A stretch of 34,513 bases of DNA, from assembly GCA_046481785.1 (NCBI GenBank), contig JAWOJF010000264.1, positions 1 to 34,513 of the forward strand, read 5' to 3'. The notes below the pieces were generated by a model. That model was not told the origin of the DNA and searched no databases. It worked only from the letters and a program-made list of their open reading frames with translations. The stretch comes from JAWOJF01 sp046481785 (lineage in GTDB: Bacteria > Bacteroidota > Ignavibacteria > Ignavibacteriales > Ignavibacteriaceae). Positions within the stretch are counted from its first letter, which is position 1, and each line of letters starts with the position of its first letter. Of this stretch, positions 15,790-22,941 are shown piece by piece. The translations under genes and the position numbers were made by a program.

Positions 15790-16737
15790 TTACCCAAACA
15801 AATTCAATTCCTCCTCCTCGCCTTTATCAGGAGAGGGGGACTGGGGGTGAGGTTGTTCTGCTATTTCTTTTAATTCAGGGTAACACTTTAATGTTGTTTC
15901 CGGAATTTCCACCAGCCTGTTCTCAAGCATACTTATTAATTGAAATGCATTTGCAACCGCATTTCCCTTGGGATGATTGTTTGTAATTACAATAACCTTT
16001 TCCGCTGTGGAAAGTGATGCTTTTATCTCATCAACCATTTCAACAAGCTCACCGGGAGAATACAAATAGTTATAGCGTGCATTTCTTTCGGTATCGGTTT
16101 TCGGCTGATCCATTTTATCAAATCCTTTGAACCAGTCTTCTTTATTTCTGCCGTGCAGACGGAAATACAAACAACTGCCGGTAACAACAGGTTTAAAGGC
16201 TATGGCATTTCCAACCTGCGGCTGGTCTATAGTAATACAGTTAATCCGTTCAGTCCGGAAAAAATCCAGCGCCTCTTTTGTGTGGAAAGAGCCGTGTCTT
16301 ACTTCAAGAAAAATGCCGTGCTGCCCGAAGAGCTCGTTTAGTTTTTTAATATAGGCGGCAGAGTTAGGATCAAATTTAAATGACTGCGGAAACTGGATTA
16401 ATAATCCCCCCAGCCTGCCTGCCTTATTCAGAATATTAAGAACATAATTAGTTGAATCAATATTCTGTTTTGTATAAGATCTTTTATGGGTAAAATCCTG
16501 GTGAAGCTTTAAAGTAAAAATAAAATCATCAAGGTCTTCTGTTTTTCTTACCCATGCGTTTACAACCTTATCTGATAAATAAACATAATATGTTGAGTTG
16601 ACTTCAATACAATTAAAGTAATGAGAATAAAACTGCAGCCAGTCGAAATTTGAAGTTTCTTTTTTTGGATAGAACGAACCTATCCAGTCATCATATTTCC
16701 ACCCTGCGGTGCCTATATAGAATTTTGTTTTAGCCAT
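15790..16737 (-). CDS. DUF72 (YecE-like) protein with repeat-encoded C-terminal tail
   Basis: A 315-aa TIM-barrel-like DUF72 protein; the biochemical role of the family is not established. The N-terminus KFYIGTAGWKYDDWIGSFYP is diagnostic. YFNCIEVNSTYY, FIFTLKLHQDFTH, LLIQFPQSF, FLEVRHGSF and YFRLHGRNKEDWFKG follow in the family order. The gene starts 5 bases after the split-DnaE palm gene ends, so it is part of that operon. Residues 296-315 (starting PHPQSPSPDKGEE) are not domain sequence; they are translated from a REP-like repeat at 15811-15854 that has replaced or extended the original 3' end. Confidence 0.88.
   Translation of the reverse strand: MAKTKFYIGTAGWKYDDWIGSFYPKKETSNFDWLQFYSHYFNCIEVNSTYYVYLSDKVVNAWVRKTEDLDDFIFTLKLHQDFTHKRSYTKQNIDSTNYVLNILNKAGRLGGLLIQFPQSFKFDPNSAAYIKKLNELFGQHGIFLEVRHGSFHTKEALDFFRTERINCITIDQPQVGNAIAFKPVVTGSCLYFRLHGRNKEDWFKGFDKMDQPKTDTERNARYNYLYSPGELVEMVDEIKASLSTAEKVIVITNNHPKGNAVANAFQLISMLENRLVEIPETTLKCYPELKEIAEQPHPQSPSPDKGEEEELNLFG
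15811..15854 (-). repeat. REP-like repeat forming the 3' end of the DUF72 gene
   Basis: On the minus strand the repeat reads CCTCACCCCCAGTCCCCCTC followed by TCCTGATAAAGGCGAGGAG. It is in frame with DUF72 and encodes its proline- and glutamate-rich tail. The same CCTCACCCCC motif recurs, inverted, at 15414. Confidence 0.7.
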
Positions 16738-16742
16738 TTAGT

Positions 16743-18368
16743 TTAGTTATAGTTTTTAAATAATTGTGAATTATTGTAATCAATTTGTTTAATAGTCTCC
16801 CTCATAACACCAAGCCCCCTCTGGCTTAGCAGGTCAATTTTTATCAGGCCTATATCTTCCACAGAATGCATATCAGGCTGGGTTATAATTAAACCCAAAC
16901 CTTTATTTTTTGCAAATTCAAGTGCGGTATAGTTTGTTATTTTATCCGGAGCTATAACAATACCGCCGGGATGAATGCTTAAATGCCTTGGAAAATTTGC
17001 AAGCTGTGCAGCCACTGCTGTAATGGTCTTCCATGGTTCAATATCTAATTTTAATGATCTTGCTTCGGGAAACATCTTTGATATTTCAGGAAGATTCCGT
17101 GCATCAGTCCACGGAATGCGTTTGCTTATTTTGTTTATTTCCTGTTCGGAAAATCCAAATACTTTTGCCGCTTCTCTAAAAGCCATCCGTGCGCGGAAAG
17201 TTACGTGAGTAGAGATCATAGCTACTTTTTCATAACCGTATCTTTCAAAAACATAACGGATAATTTCATCTCTTTCTTTCCAGCTAAAATCAATATCGAT
17301 ATCGGGAGGAGAGGAGCGGCTTTTATTTAAAAACCTCTGGAAATAAAAATTATGTTCTATCGGGTCAACATCGGTAAAACCGAGACAATAAGATACAATA
17401 CTGTTTGCTGCAGAACCTCTCCCCACTGTAACCATGCCCCGTCTCTGTGCTTCCTTGTGTATATCCCACACTACAAGAAAATAATCTGAAAGATGAAGGT
17501 CGTTTATAACAGCCAACTCGGTTTCAAGCCTGTCTGCAATTTTATGGGTAATTTTTGGGTATCTCTGTTCAAGTCCTTTATAACAAAGCTTCCATAATAA
17601 TGAAAGGGAATCCTCATTCTTAAGATCAGGGTAAATGGGGAATCTATATTTACCAATTTGAAGATCAACATTACAGTTATCTGCTATATAATTAATATTA
17701 TTAAATGCTTCGGGCAGCTTTTTATAATATTGTAATAATTGATCAGGTTCTTTAAAGTAAAATTCTTTATCAACCAGGTAATTGCTGTTTATGTTTTCAA
17801 ATGTATCTCTGTATTTTATTGCAGAAACAACTTTATGCAGCAGGTAATCTTTCTCTTCAGCAAAATAAACAGGGTTGGAGATGATATATTTAAAGTGCCT
17901 GTTTTTCGCAAGCTCATATAAAAGGAGCGAGTTCTTCCTGTTTTTTTCTGTAATAATCAGTTCTATAAAAATATTATCATACGCAGGAATGCTCCTGAGC
18001 AGATGTGCCGAAGAGGATAAAATAAAAACATCAGGCAGGTAGTCCTTAAGCAGTCTGAATAAAGAAAAATCATTTTTAAGTTTTCTTGATGTAATAATCC
18101 TGCATATATCCGAATAACCTTTAAAGTTTTTAGCAAGGAATACAGCATAAACTTTCCTGTCAGCGGGTTCATCAATATAAGCGCCAAGTATTGGTTTTAT
18201 ATTTTTTTCAACTGCTTTTTTATAAAATGAAATTAAACCATACATGCCGTTAGTATCCGTCAGGGCAGCCGCACCCAGGCCGTACTTAAGAGTTTTATCA
18301 ATAATTTGATCAGGTGAAATTACACCTTCAAGCAGCGAATAATATGAGTGTACATGAAGCGGGATCAT
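16743..18368 (-). CDS. dnaE: DNA polymerase III alpha, N-terminal half (PHP + palm), encoded downstream of the C-terminal half
   Basis: This 541-aa protein is the first half of a C-family polymerase and carries all the catalytic residues. An N-terminal PHP domain opens IPLHVHSYYSLLEG and keeps one HxH, but has TDTNG where metal-binding PHP domains have TDHG, so proofreading is unlikely. The palm follows: VGRGSAANSIVSYCLG (316-330), PPDIDIDF with D358 and D360, FPRHLSIHPGGIVIA, and DIGLIKIDLL with the third Asp, D512. It then stops at residue 541, just where other DnaE proteins continue into the fingers. Its ATG overlaps the stop of the upstream C-terminal half by 4 bases (ATGA, 18365-18368). 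No intein sequence is present at the break. Confidence 0.93.
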   Translation of the reverse strand: MIPLHVHSYYSLLEGVISPDQIIDKTLKYGLGAAALTDTNGMYGLISFYKKAVEKNIKPILGAYIDEPADRKVYAVFLAKNFKGYSDICRIITSRKLKNDFSLFRLLKDYLPDVFILSSSAHLLRSIPAYDNIFIELIITEKNRKNSLLLYELAKNRHFKYIISNPVYFAEEKDYLLHKVVSAIKYRDTFENINSNYLVDKEFYFKEPDQLLQYYKKLPEAFNNINYIADNCNVDLQIGKYRFPIYPDLKNEDSLSLLWKLCYKGLEQRYPKITHKIADRLETELAVINDLHLSDYFLVVWDIHKEAQRRGMVTVGRGSAANSIVSYCLGFTDVDPIEHNFYFQRFLNKSRSSPPDIDIDFSWKERDEIIRYVFERYGYEKVAMISTHVTFRARMAFREAAKVFGFSEQEINKISKRIPWTDARNLPEISKMFPEARSLKLDIEPWKTITAVAAQLANFPRHLSIHPGGIVIAPDKITNYTALEFAKNKGLGLIITQPDMHSVEDIGLIKIDLLSQRGLGVMRETIKQIDYNNSQLFKNYN

Positions 18369-20014
18369 GCTACATATGCCCTTCTTAGTTTTTCAACATC
18401 AATTACTTTGGATAAATTAAAATCTTCTTCTCTTATTCCTTCATCATCCGGTTTGTATATGGTTTCTGCACTATCCTTTCTGAACTCTACTTTAATATCC
18501 TGCTCTGCCAGAATATCCAGCCGGGATACCACAAGATTATTATCGTCTGCTTTACCTTCAACAATGTAAGGCCCCATTGATAATGTTTTTTCGGCAACTG
18601 AGGAATAAACATTAGGAAATATTACTGCTTCAAAAGTCCCTGTAAGATCTTCAAGAGAGAGGAACTTCATAAGATCACCCTTTTTAGTGCTTATTCTTTT
18701 AGAAGTCATATACCAGCCGATCATCCTGATTTTTTTTCCATTATGTTTCTTCATATCTGCCGCTTTAATAACGGCGGGGTGATCCAGCCATTGAGAATAA
18801 AAATGAAGCGGATGCCTTGTTACCATATAATCAAAAGATTCATATTCAGCCAGACATTTTTCTTTTAGGGAATAATCATAATCTGATTTAACATTTTCAA
18901 GCAGTTCAAAAGATTCATTCATAAACAAGTCGCTGTAGGCATCATTATGTATTTTCATTTTATGATAATAAATATCAAGCATCCTCAGCAGGGTAGGGCG
19001 TGTTTCTTTGAAGCAGTCCATAGCACCGCATTTAATAAGCCATACAGTTTCTTCGTATCCCGGTTTTGTTCTTACAAGGAAATCGGGTAAAGATTTAAAT
19101 AAGCCGTATTTATTTCTTTCCTCAATAATAATATCTGCTGAAGCGCGCGGGAAATGTTTTATTGCCAGGAACCCGATCCGGATAGTATCCCCGCATCCGG
19201 TGTATTCATACACGCTTTTGTTTATGCAGGGAAGCTTTATTTTAAGCCCCATCCGCTTTGCTTCTTCTATATATACAGCAGGAGAATAAAATCCTCCCTG
19301 GTTTGTAAGCACAGAAGACATGAACTCGGCGGGATAGTGGGCTTTAAGGAAAGCTACCTGGTAAGAAAGCAGGGCAAAGCTTGCACTGTGTGCTTTGCAG
19401 AAAGAATAACCGGCAAATGATTCTACCTGCCGCCATAATTCTTTTGATATCTCATCACTGAAACCTTTGCCTCTGCATGATTCATAAAATTTTTCTGTTA
19501 ATACCTGCATAGCAGTATGAGAGCGCATTTTACCGGACATTGCCCGCCGTAAAAGGTCAGCCTCCTCCAGTGAAAGTCCTGCAATATGATGTACCACTTT
19601 TATTACATCCTCCTGGTAGATCATAACTCCGTAAGTATCGCCAAGTACTTCCTCCATCTCGGGAACGAGATATTTCCTTTTTGAAGGATCATGATGGCGC
19701 GCTATAAATTCCTGCATCATGCCGCTTTCGGCTACACCGGGACGTATAACGGAGCTTGCGGCCGTAAGCATTTCAAAAGTGTCAACATCCAGCTTTTTAA
19801 GAAGGTTCCGCATTGCGGGGGATTCAATATAAAAACAGCCGATGGTTTCCCCGTTCCTTATCATCTTTACAGTTTTAGAGTCATTAAACAGGTAATCATA
19901 GTTATATATGTCAAAAGGTACAGTAGCCGTTTTACGCGGAATAACAGGGTGAAGACGGGCTATTACCCCTGCGGGAAGTGTAAAAAACTGCAAATTGACC
20001 AAATTTAGAGACAT
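18365..20014 (-). CDS. dnaE: DNA polymerase III alpha, C-terminal half (fingers + HhH + OB), encoded first
   Basis: This 549-aa protein begins where normal DnaE passes from palm into fingers. After ~33 novel residues it reads VPFDIYNYDYL, then GCFYIESPAMRNLLKKL, SSVIRPGVAESGMMQEF, YGVMIYQEDV, LLRRAMSGK and FAGYSFCKAHSASFALLSYQ, all fingers motifs of the error-prone DnaE group. Near the C-terminus KKGDLMKFLSLEDLTGTFEA is the OB fold. It has no palm aspartates, so it cannot polymerise alone. I place the start at the ATG at 20014; an in-frame TTG at 20038 lies inside the LexA-type operator and is unlikely. It is the first gene of the minus-strand operon and is translationally coupled to the palm half. 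Confidence 0.92.
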   Translation of the reverse strand: MSLNLVNLQFFTLPAGVIARLHPVIPRKTATVPFDIYNYDYLFNDSKTVKMIRNGETIGCFYIESPAMRNLLKKLDVDTFEMLTAASSVIRPGVAESGMMQEFIARHHDPSKRKYLVPEMEEVLGDTYGVMIYQEDVIKVVHHIAGLSLEEADLLRRAMSGKMRSHTAMQVLTEKFYESCRGKGFSDEISKELWRQVESFAGYSFCKAHSASFALLSYQVAFLKAHYPAEFMSSVLTNQGGFYSPAVYIEEAKRMGLKIKLPCINKSVYEYTGCGDTIRIGFLAIKHFPRASADIIIEERNKYGLFKSLPDFLVRTKPGYEETVWLIKCGAMDCFKETRPTLLRMLDIYYHKMKIHNDAYSDLFMNESFELLENVKSDYDYSLKEKCLAEYESFDYMVTRHPLHFYSQWLDHPAVIKAADMKKHNGKKIRMIGWYMTSKRISTKKGDLMKFLSLEDLTGTFEAVIFPNVYSSVAEKTLSMGPYIVEGKADDNNLVVSRLDILAEQDIKVEFRKDSAETIYKPDDEGIREEDFNLSKVIDVEKLRRAYVA

Positions 20015-20548
20015 AACAACTACAAAATACGTGAACAAATGTTCACTATATTTATAATATTTTTATTTAAAAATCCAGTAGTTTGTTAAATATTTTTAAG
20101 AGATGTGTGGGCGGAACGCTTTTACGTCTCGCGGCACTCTATGTTTTTGCCGGGGTGCTCTGTGTTACAAACAACTTACATAGAGAATACATAGGGTTAC
20201 GGGAGGAATATACAAAAATCCTTCCCACTGGTATTATTTTCAAAAAATAGTTTTGTACTAACTGCTGATATTACTAACTTTCAATACCCGCATATAAATA
20301 TTTTCAAAAAAATACCGATAATATTTATAGACAAGGGAACTTTGTATTCCCGGAAGGGTAAAAAGGGAAAGAGAAAGCATAGAATAAGTTAAAACGTTTT
20401 GTACATCAAGTTATGTAAAAACGTGCGGGCTCCCACTATAAAGAAACTTCTCTAATATTAAATTATAATAATCACTTTCCGTTTACTTCTTTCGGCTTAG
20501 ATCCCGTTGGGTATTCAGGATAAAACAAACTCATACTAAAGGAAAAAC
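20015..20548. other. divergent intergenic region with SOS operator and decayed repeats
   Basis: A 534-base region between the split polymerase and the RRM gene. It holds the LexA-type operator (20031-20046). Further right is a decayed repeat tract near 20130-20205 with related CACTCTATG, GCTCTGTGTTAC and CATAGAGAATACATAGGG pieces. AAAGGA precedes the RRM start. No ORF or structured RNA was recognised in the ~340 bases before the RRM gene. Confidence 0.5.
20031..20046. promoter_or_regulatory. LexA-type SOS operator
   Basis: GTGAACAAATGTTCAC is a palindrome with 7-bp perfect arms and contains GAAC-N4-GTTC, the core of the Gram-positive-type LexA box. It ends 17 bases before the ATG of the fingers-half gene and lies next to a TATAAATA stretch on the minus strand. 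LexA binding there would block transcription of the cassette. Confidence 0.75.
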
Positions 20549-20854
20549 ATGAACATTTACATAGGTAACCTTTCATCAAATGTAAGCGAACAGGACCTAA
20601 GAGACCTATTTTCAGGATATGGAAATATTATCAGGACAAAGATCGTAAGAGACCCCTATACAGGAGTATCCAAAGGATTCGGCTTTGTTGAAATGCCGGG
20701 TGAATCTGAAGCAACAAAAGCTATTAAAGAACTTAATACAAAAGATATTAAGGGAAAAAAGATCACTGTAAGCGAAGCTCATGCTAAAACTGACAGCAGG
20801 ACTCCTAACGCAGGAAGAAAAAATCTGTACACCAGCCGCGTTGGAAGATGGTAG
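20549..20854 (+). CDS. RRM-domain RNA-binding protein
   Basis: A 101-aa single-RRM protein of the bacterial cold-inducible type, expected to bind single-stranded RNA. RNP2 is MNIYIGNL at the N-terminus and RNP1 is KGFGFVEM near residue 42; aromatic residues lie in both. The domain runs to about residue 78, then a short basic tail (AGRKNLYTSRVGRW) replaces the Gly-rich tail seen in many relatives. AAAGGA lies 6 bases before the ATG. It is monocistronic, followed by a convergent outer-membrane gene. Confidence 0.9.
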   Translation: MNIYIGNLSSNVSEQDLRDLFSGYGNIIRTKIVRDPYTGVSKGFGFVEMPGESEATKAIKELNTKDIKGKKITVSEAHAKTDSRTPNAGRKNLYTSRVGRW

Positions 20855-21032
20855 GACAAGAGTAAGAGCAAGCTGCCTGCTGCCAGCAGGTTCAAAAGTA
20901 AGAGCAAGGTTGTCCCGGGGTAGGGGCAGGGTCAAGCAGAACACCACATCAGTCTTATCCTTTAAATGTCTAAGAATGACTATTGATCATTGATATGTTC
21001 TTGCATTAGGTTAAATTTTTCTGATCCCATAA

Positions 21033-22169
21033 TTAAAACAAATTGTACTGCAATCCCACTCTTGTTGAAATTATTCTTGGGTTATTTCCTATTTTAATAT
21101 AATCGGCACTTATAGTCAGGTATATATTATTTTCAAGATAGTACCAGAAAGATGTATTTAAATTATGTTCCCGTTCAACATCTTCTCCGGCTGGTTTGAA
21201 GAGTCCCAGCCTGTATCCTGCTACAAAATTTATCCTATTGCTTAGTTCATAAATAAAATCCAATCCAACTCTTGCTCTAACCTGTTTAAAGGCAGTAGAG
21301 TCAAGAGGAGTGAAGACATTAGCAACCGTATTTATCTGTGTTCTCCAGCTTAAAGGGAATGCATATCTTCCGCCTATTGTAAGATTAGGATTTCCTGTTG
21401 GAATAGAATCGTAAGCCGATGTAAGAGGGAAGAGTATTCCGGCGGTAACATCCCAGCCGTAGTACCTGTCGTTAACGCGCTCATTAATATTAAACAGAAC
21501 CTGGCGCATTCTAAGGACACCAATAGAGCCGACGGTATTTTCAGTAAGCTGTCCGGTTTCCTGTATTTCAGTTTCAATATCATCAAATAAGTACTGCTCA
21601 TAAACCTCACCGTGTATGTCGCGGTATTCTGCCTCACGTTCAATTATATTGGCAATATTAATCATAGTTTCTTTAGGAAGATTGGTTGTTAATACACCAT
21701 CTTTTAAAAGATGATCTTCAATTCTTACGGCCTTGGCAAGTGCAGTTGCATTTATATATCTGCCGTATCCAAAACCCACTGTTAAATCAGATGCTATCTG
21801 ATCATATACTTTAGCATGCTGTGCATTTAGTGTTGTGAATCCAAAGAGATCCCTGTTGTCCCAGATGTACTTTCTGAAACTTCCGTTAAAATTAATATTA
21901 TGCGAATACTCCCCGAAGCTTTTGCTTCCAACAGCATCCACGTCAATAAACCAGGCAAGCGGAAGTGAAGAATAAAATGTCCTGTACAACACGGCTGCAT
22001 TTGCATTGTTAGCAGTAACGGCATCACCCGTCTGCGACCAGTTCCATTGACCGTCAAATCTTAATGTTTTTGCACTGCTTACAGGTACCTGGTAATCAGT
22101 TACTTTCACATTCTGTGAGTATAGAAGTGAAGAAAATATTATTAGAAAGGGTAGCAATAGTTTTTGCAT
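21033..22169 (-). CDS. outer-membrane beta-barrel protein, function unknown
   Basis: A 378-aa exported protein with a signal peptide (MQKLLLPFLIIFSSLLYSQ). The body alternates amphipathic strands and ends in WYYLENNIYLTISADYIKI and RVGLQYNLF, with the terminal Phe expected of outer-membrane barrels. The middle (~150-220) is more helical, with an EREAEYRDIHGEVYEQYLF segment. No enzymatic motif or named family is recognised. It faces away from the Rrf2 gene across a ~260-base spacer. Confidence 0.65.
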   Translation of the reverse strand: MQKLLLPFLIIFSSLLYSQNVKVTDYQVPVSSAKTLRFDGQWNWSQTGDAVTANNANAAVLYRTFYSSLPLAWFIDVDAVGSKSFGEYSHNINFNGSFRKYIWDNRDLFGFTTLNAQHAKVYDQIASDLTVGFGYGRYINATALAKAVRIEDHLLKDGVLTTNLPKETMINIANIIEREAEYRDIHGEVYEQYLFDDIETEIQETGQLTENTVGSIGVLRMRQVLFNINERVNDRYYGWDVTAGILFPLTSAYDSIPTGNPNLTIGGRYAFPLSWRTQINTVANVFTPLDSTAFKQVRARVGLDFIYELSNRINFVAGYRLGLFKPAGEDVEREHNLNTSFWYYLENNIYLTISADYIKIGNNPRIISTRVGLQYNLF

Positions 22170-22373
22170 AAATTCTCCGAAAGTTAGATTATGTAATATA
22201 AGTATATATTCATGGATAAGGTATAGGAATATGTATAAGGATTATTGTGGAGTGCCCTGGATTCAAGTTTAGAAGTTAATGATTTTTATGTTCAATTCTT
22301 AGTCACTCCGGAACTCATTTATATCCTTATCTCATATACCTTTACACTTTTTTATTTTTTTTCCCGAATTTAC

Positions 22374-22402
22374 TTGACAATATCAATAAATAGCATTAAT
22401 TT
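22374..22402 (+). promoter_or_regulatory. sigma70-like promoter of the Rrf2 gene
   Basis: TTGACA (22374-22379) and TAATTT (22397-22402) are separated by 17 bases. The -10 box abuts the inverted-repeat operator that starts at 22403, an arrangement expected for autoregulation. Confidence 0.6.
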
Positions 22403-22428
22403 TTAATCAGACAAAAAAATCTGATTAA
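22403..22428. promoter_or_regulatory. inverted-repeat operator at the Rrf2 start
   Basis: TTAATCAGA and TCTGATTAA are perfect 9-bp arms around an 8-base spacer. It lies between the -10 box and the ATG at 22433, so the bound regulator would cover the transcription start. A second copy precedes the gene at 22942. Confidence 0.7.
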
Positions 22429-22432
22429 CAAA

Positions 22433-22870
22433 ATGACAGTAATATTTTCTAAAAAATGCGAATACGGACTTCAGGCGGTGCTTTACCTGGCAGCTCATCT
22501 TGAAAGGGATACCATATCTGCTGAAGAGATTGCTAAGAAGCTTAGCATTCCGAAAGAATTTGTTTCTAAAATATTACAAAGCCTGACAGAAAGCGGAATA
22601 GTAGAGAGCAAGAAAGGAAAGTCCGGCGGATTTTATCTTGCAAAAGATCCTGCAAAAATTAAACTAATAGATATTGTAGCTGCTATTGACGGCTTAAGTA
22701 TTTTTAATAGTTGTGTACTCGGATTTCCACATTGTAATCCTGATAATCCGTGCCCGCTTCATGATAAATGGGGCGAACTTAGAACTAAAGCTTACAATAT
22801 GTTAACAGATGAAACATTAGATCAGTTTAAGGAAAAAACTTTACAAAAAATCAGCGGGTTAGTGGCTTAG
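22433..22870 (+). CDS. Rrf2-family Fe-S transcriptional regulator (NsrR/IscR-like)
   Basis: A 145-aa winged-helix repressor of the Rrf2 family that senses nitric oxide, oxygen or Fe-S status through a cluster. The DNA-binding part is KKCEYGLQAVLYLA, then ISAEEIAKKLSIPKEFVSKIL, then KKGKSGGFYLAK, the family wing. Three cysteines, C94, C101 and C107 (spacing C-x6-C-x5-C), sit where NsrR and IscR bind their clusters. It is followed by nitrite and NO genes and has an inverted repeat at its own promoter that recurs before the next gene. NO sensing (NsrR-like) is therefore the best inference; the cysteine spacing differs slightly from both models. Confidence 0.88.
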   Translation: MTVIFSKKCEYGLQAVLYLAAHLERDTISAEEIAKKLSIPKEFVSKILQSLTESGIVESKKGKSGGFYLAKDPAKIKLIDIVAAIDGLSIFNSCVLGFPHCNPDNPCPLHDKWGELRTKAYNMLTDETLDQFKEKTLQKISGLVA

Positions 22871-22877
22871 AATTAGT

Positions 22878-22911
22878 GAGGTTCACTTAAAAATGAACTT
22901 CACATTTTTTT
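22878..22911 (+). terminator. terminator after the Rrf2 gene
   Basis: GAGGTTCA and TGAACTTC pair with one mismatch around CTTAAAAA and are followed by ACA and a seven-T run. It separates the regulator from the next gene, which has its own operator-like motif. Confidence 0.55.
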
Positions 22912-22918
22912 GAGTATA

Positions 22919-22940
22919 AATCAGACAAAATTATCCGAAA
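22919..22940. promoter_or_regulatory. second copy of the Rrf2 operator motif
   Basis: AATCAGACAAAA is identical to the Rrf2-promoter copy and continues TTATCCGAAA; 17 of 22 positions match 22405-22426. TATAAA at 22915-22920 could be the -10 box. The motif ends 1 base before the ATG at 22942. Confidence 0.6.
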
Positions 22941-22941
22941 T

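Noticed and set aside
15540..15797. 85-aa minus-strand open frame
   Set aside because: It is a translation of the MITE-like element and flanking palindromes, with no domain.
16743..20014. A broken or pseudogenised dnaE
   Set aside because: Both frames are long and intact, all palm aspartates and fingers motifs are present, and the order is reversed. A simple frameshift or stop cannot produce that.
16743..20014. Split-intein DnaE as in cyanobacteria
   Set aside because: Neither half carries intein blocks at the break. The palm half ends NSQLFKNYN and the fingers half begins MSLNLVNLQF.
18365..20038. TTG at 20038 as the start of the fingers-half gene
   Set aside because: It lies inside the LexA-type palindrome and adds eight residues unlike any DnaE. 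The ATG at 20014 is preferred.
20781..20993. 70-aa plus-strand frame overlapping the RRM gene end
   Set aside because: It is another frame of the RRM gene and trailing sequence, with no motif or ribosome site.
22374..22386. FNR/CRP-like site TTGACAATATCAA
   Set aside because: The half-sites are one base too close for TTGAT-N4-ATCAA, and TTGACA is better explained as the -35 box.
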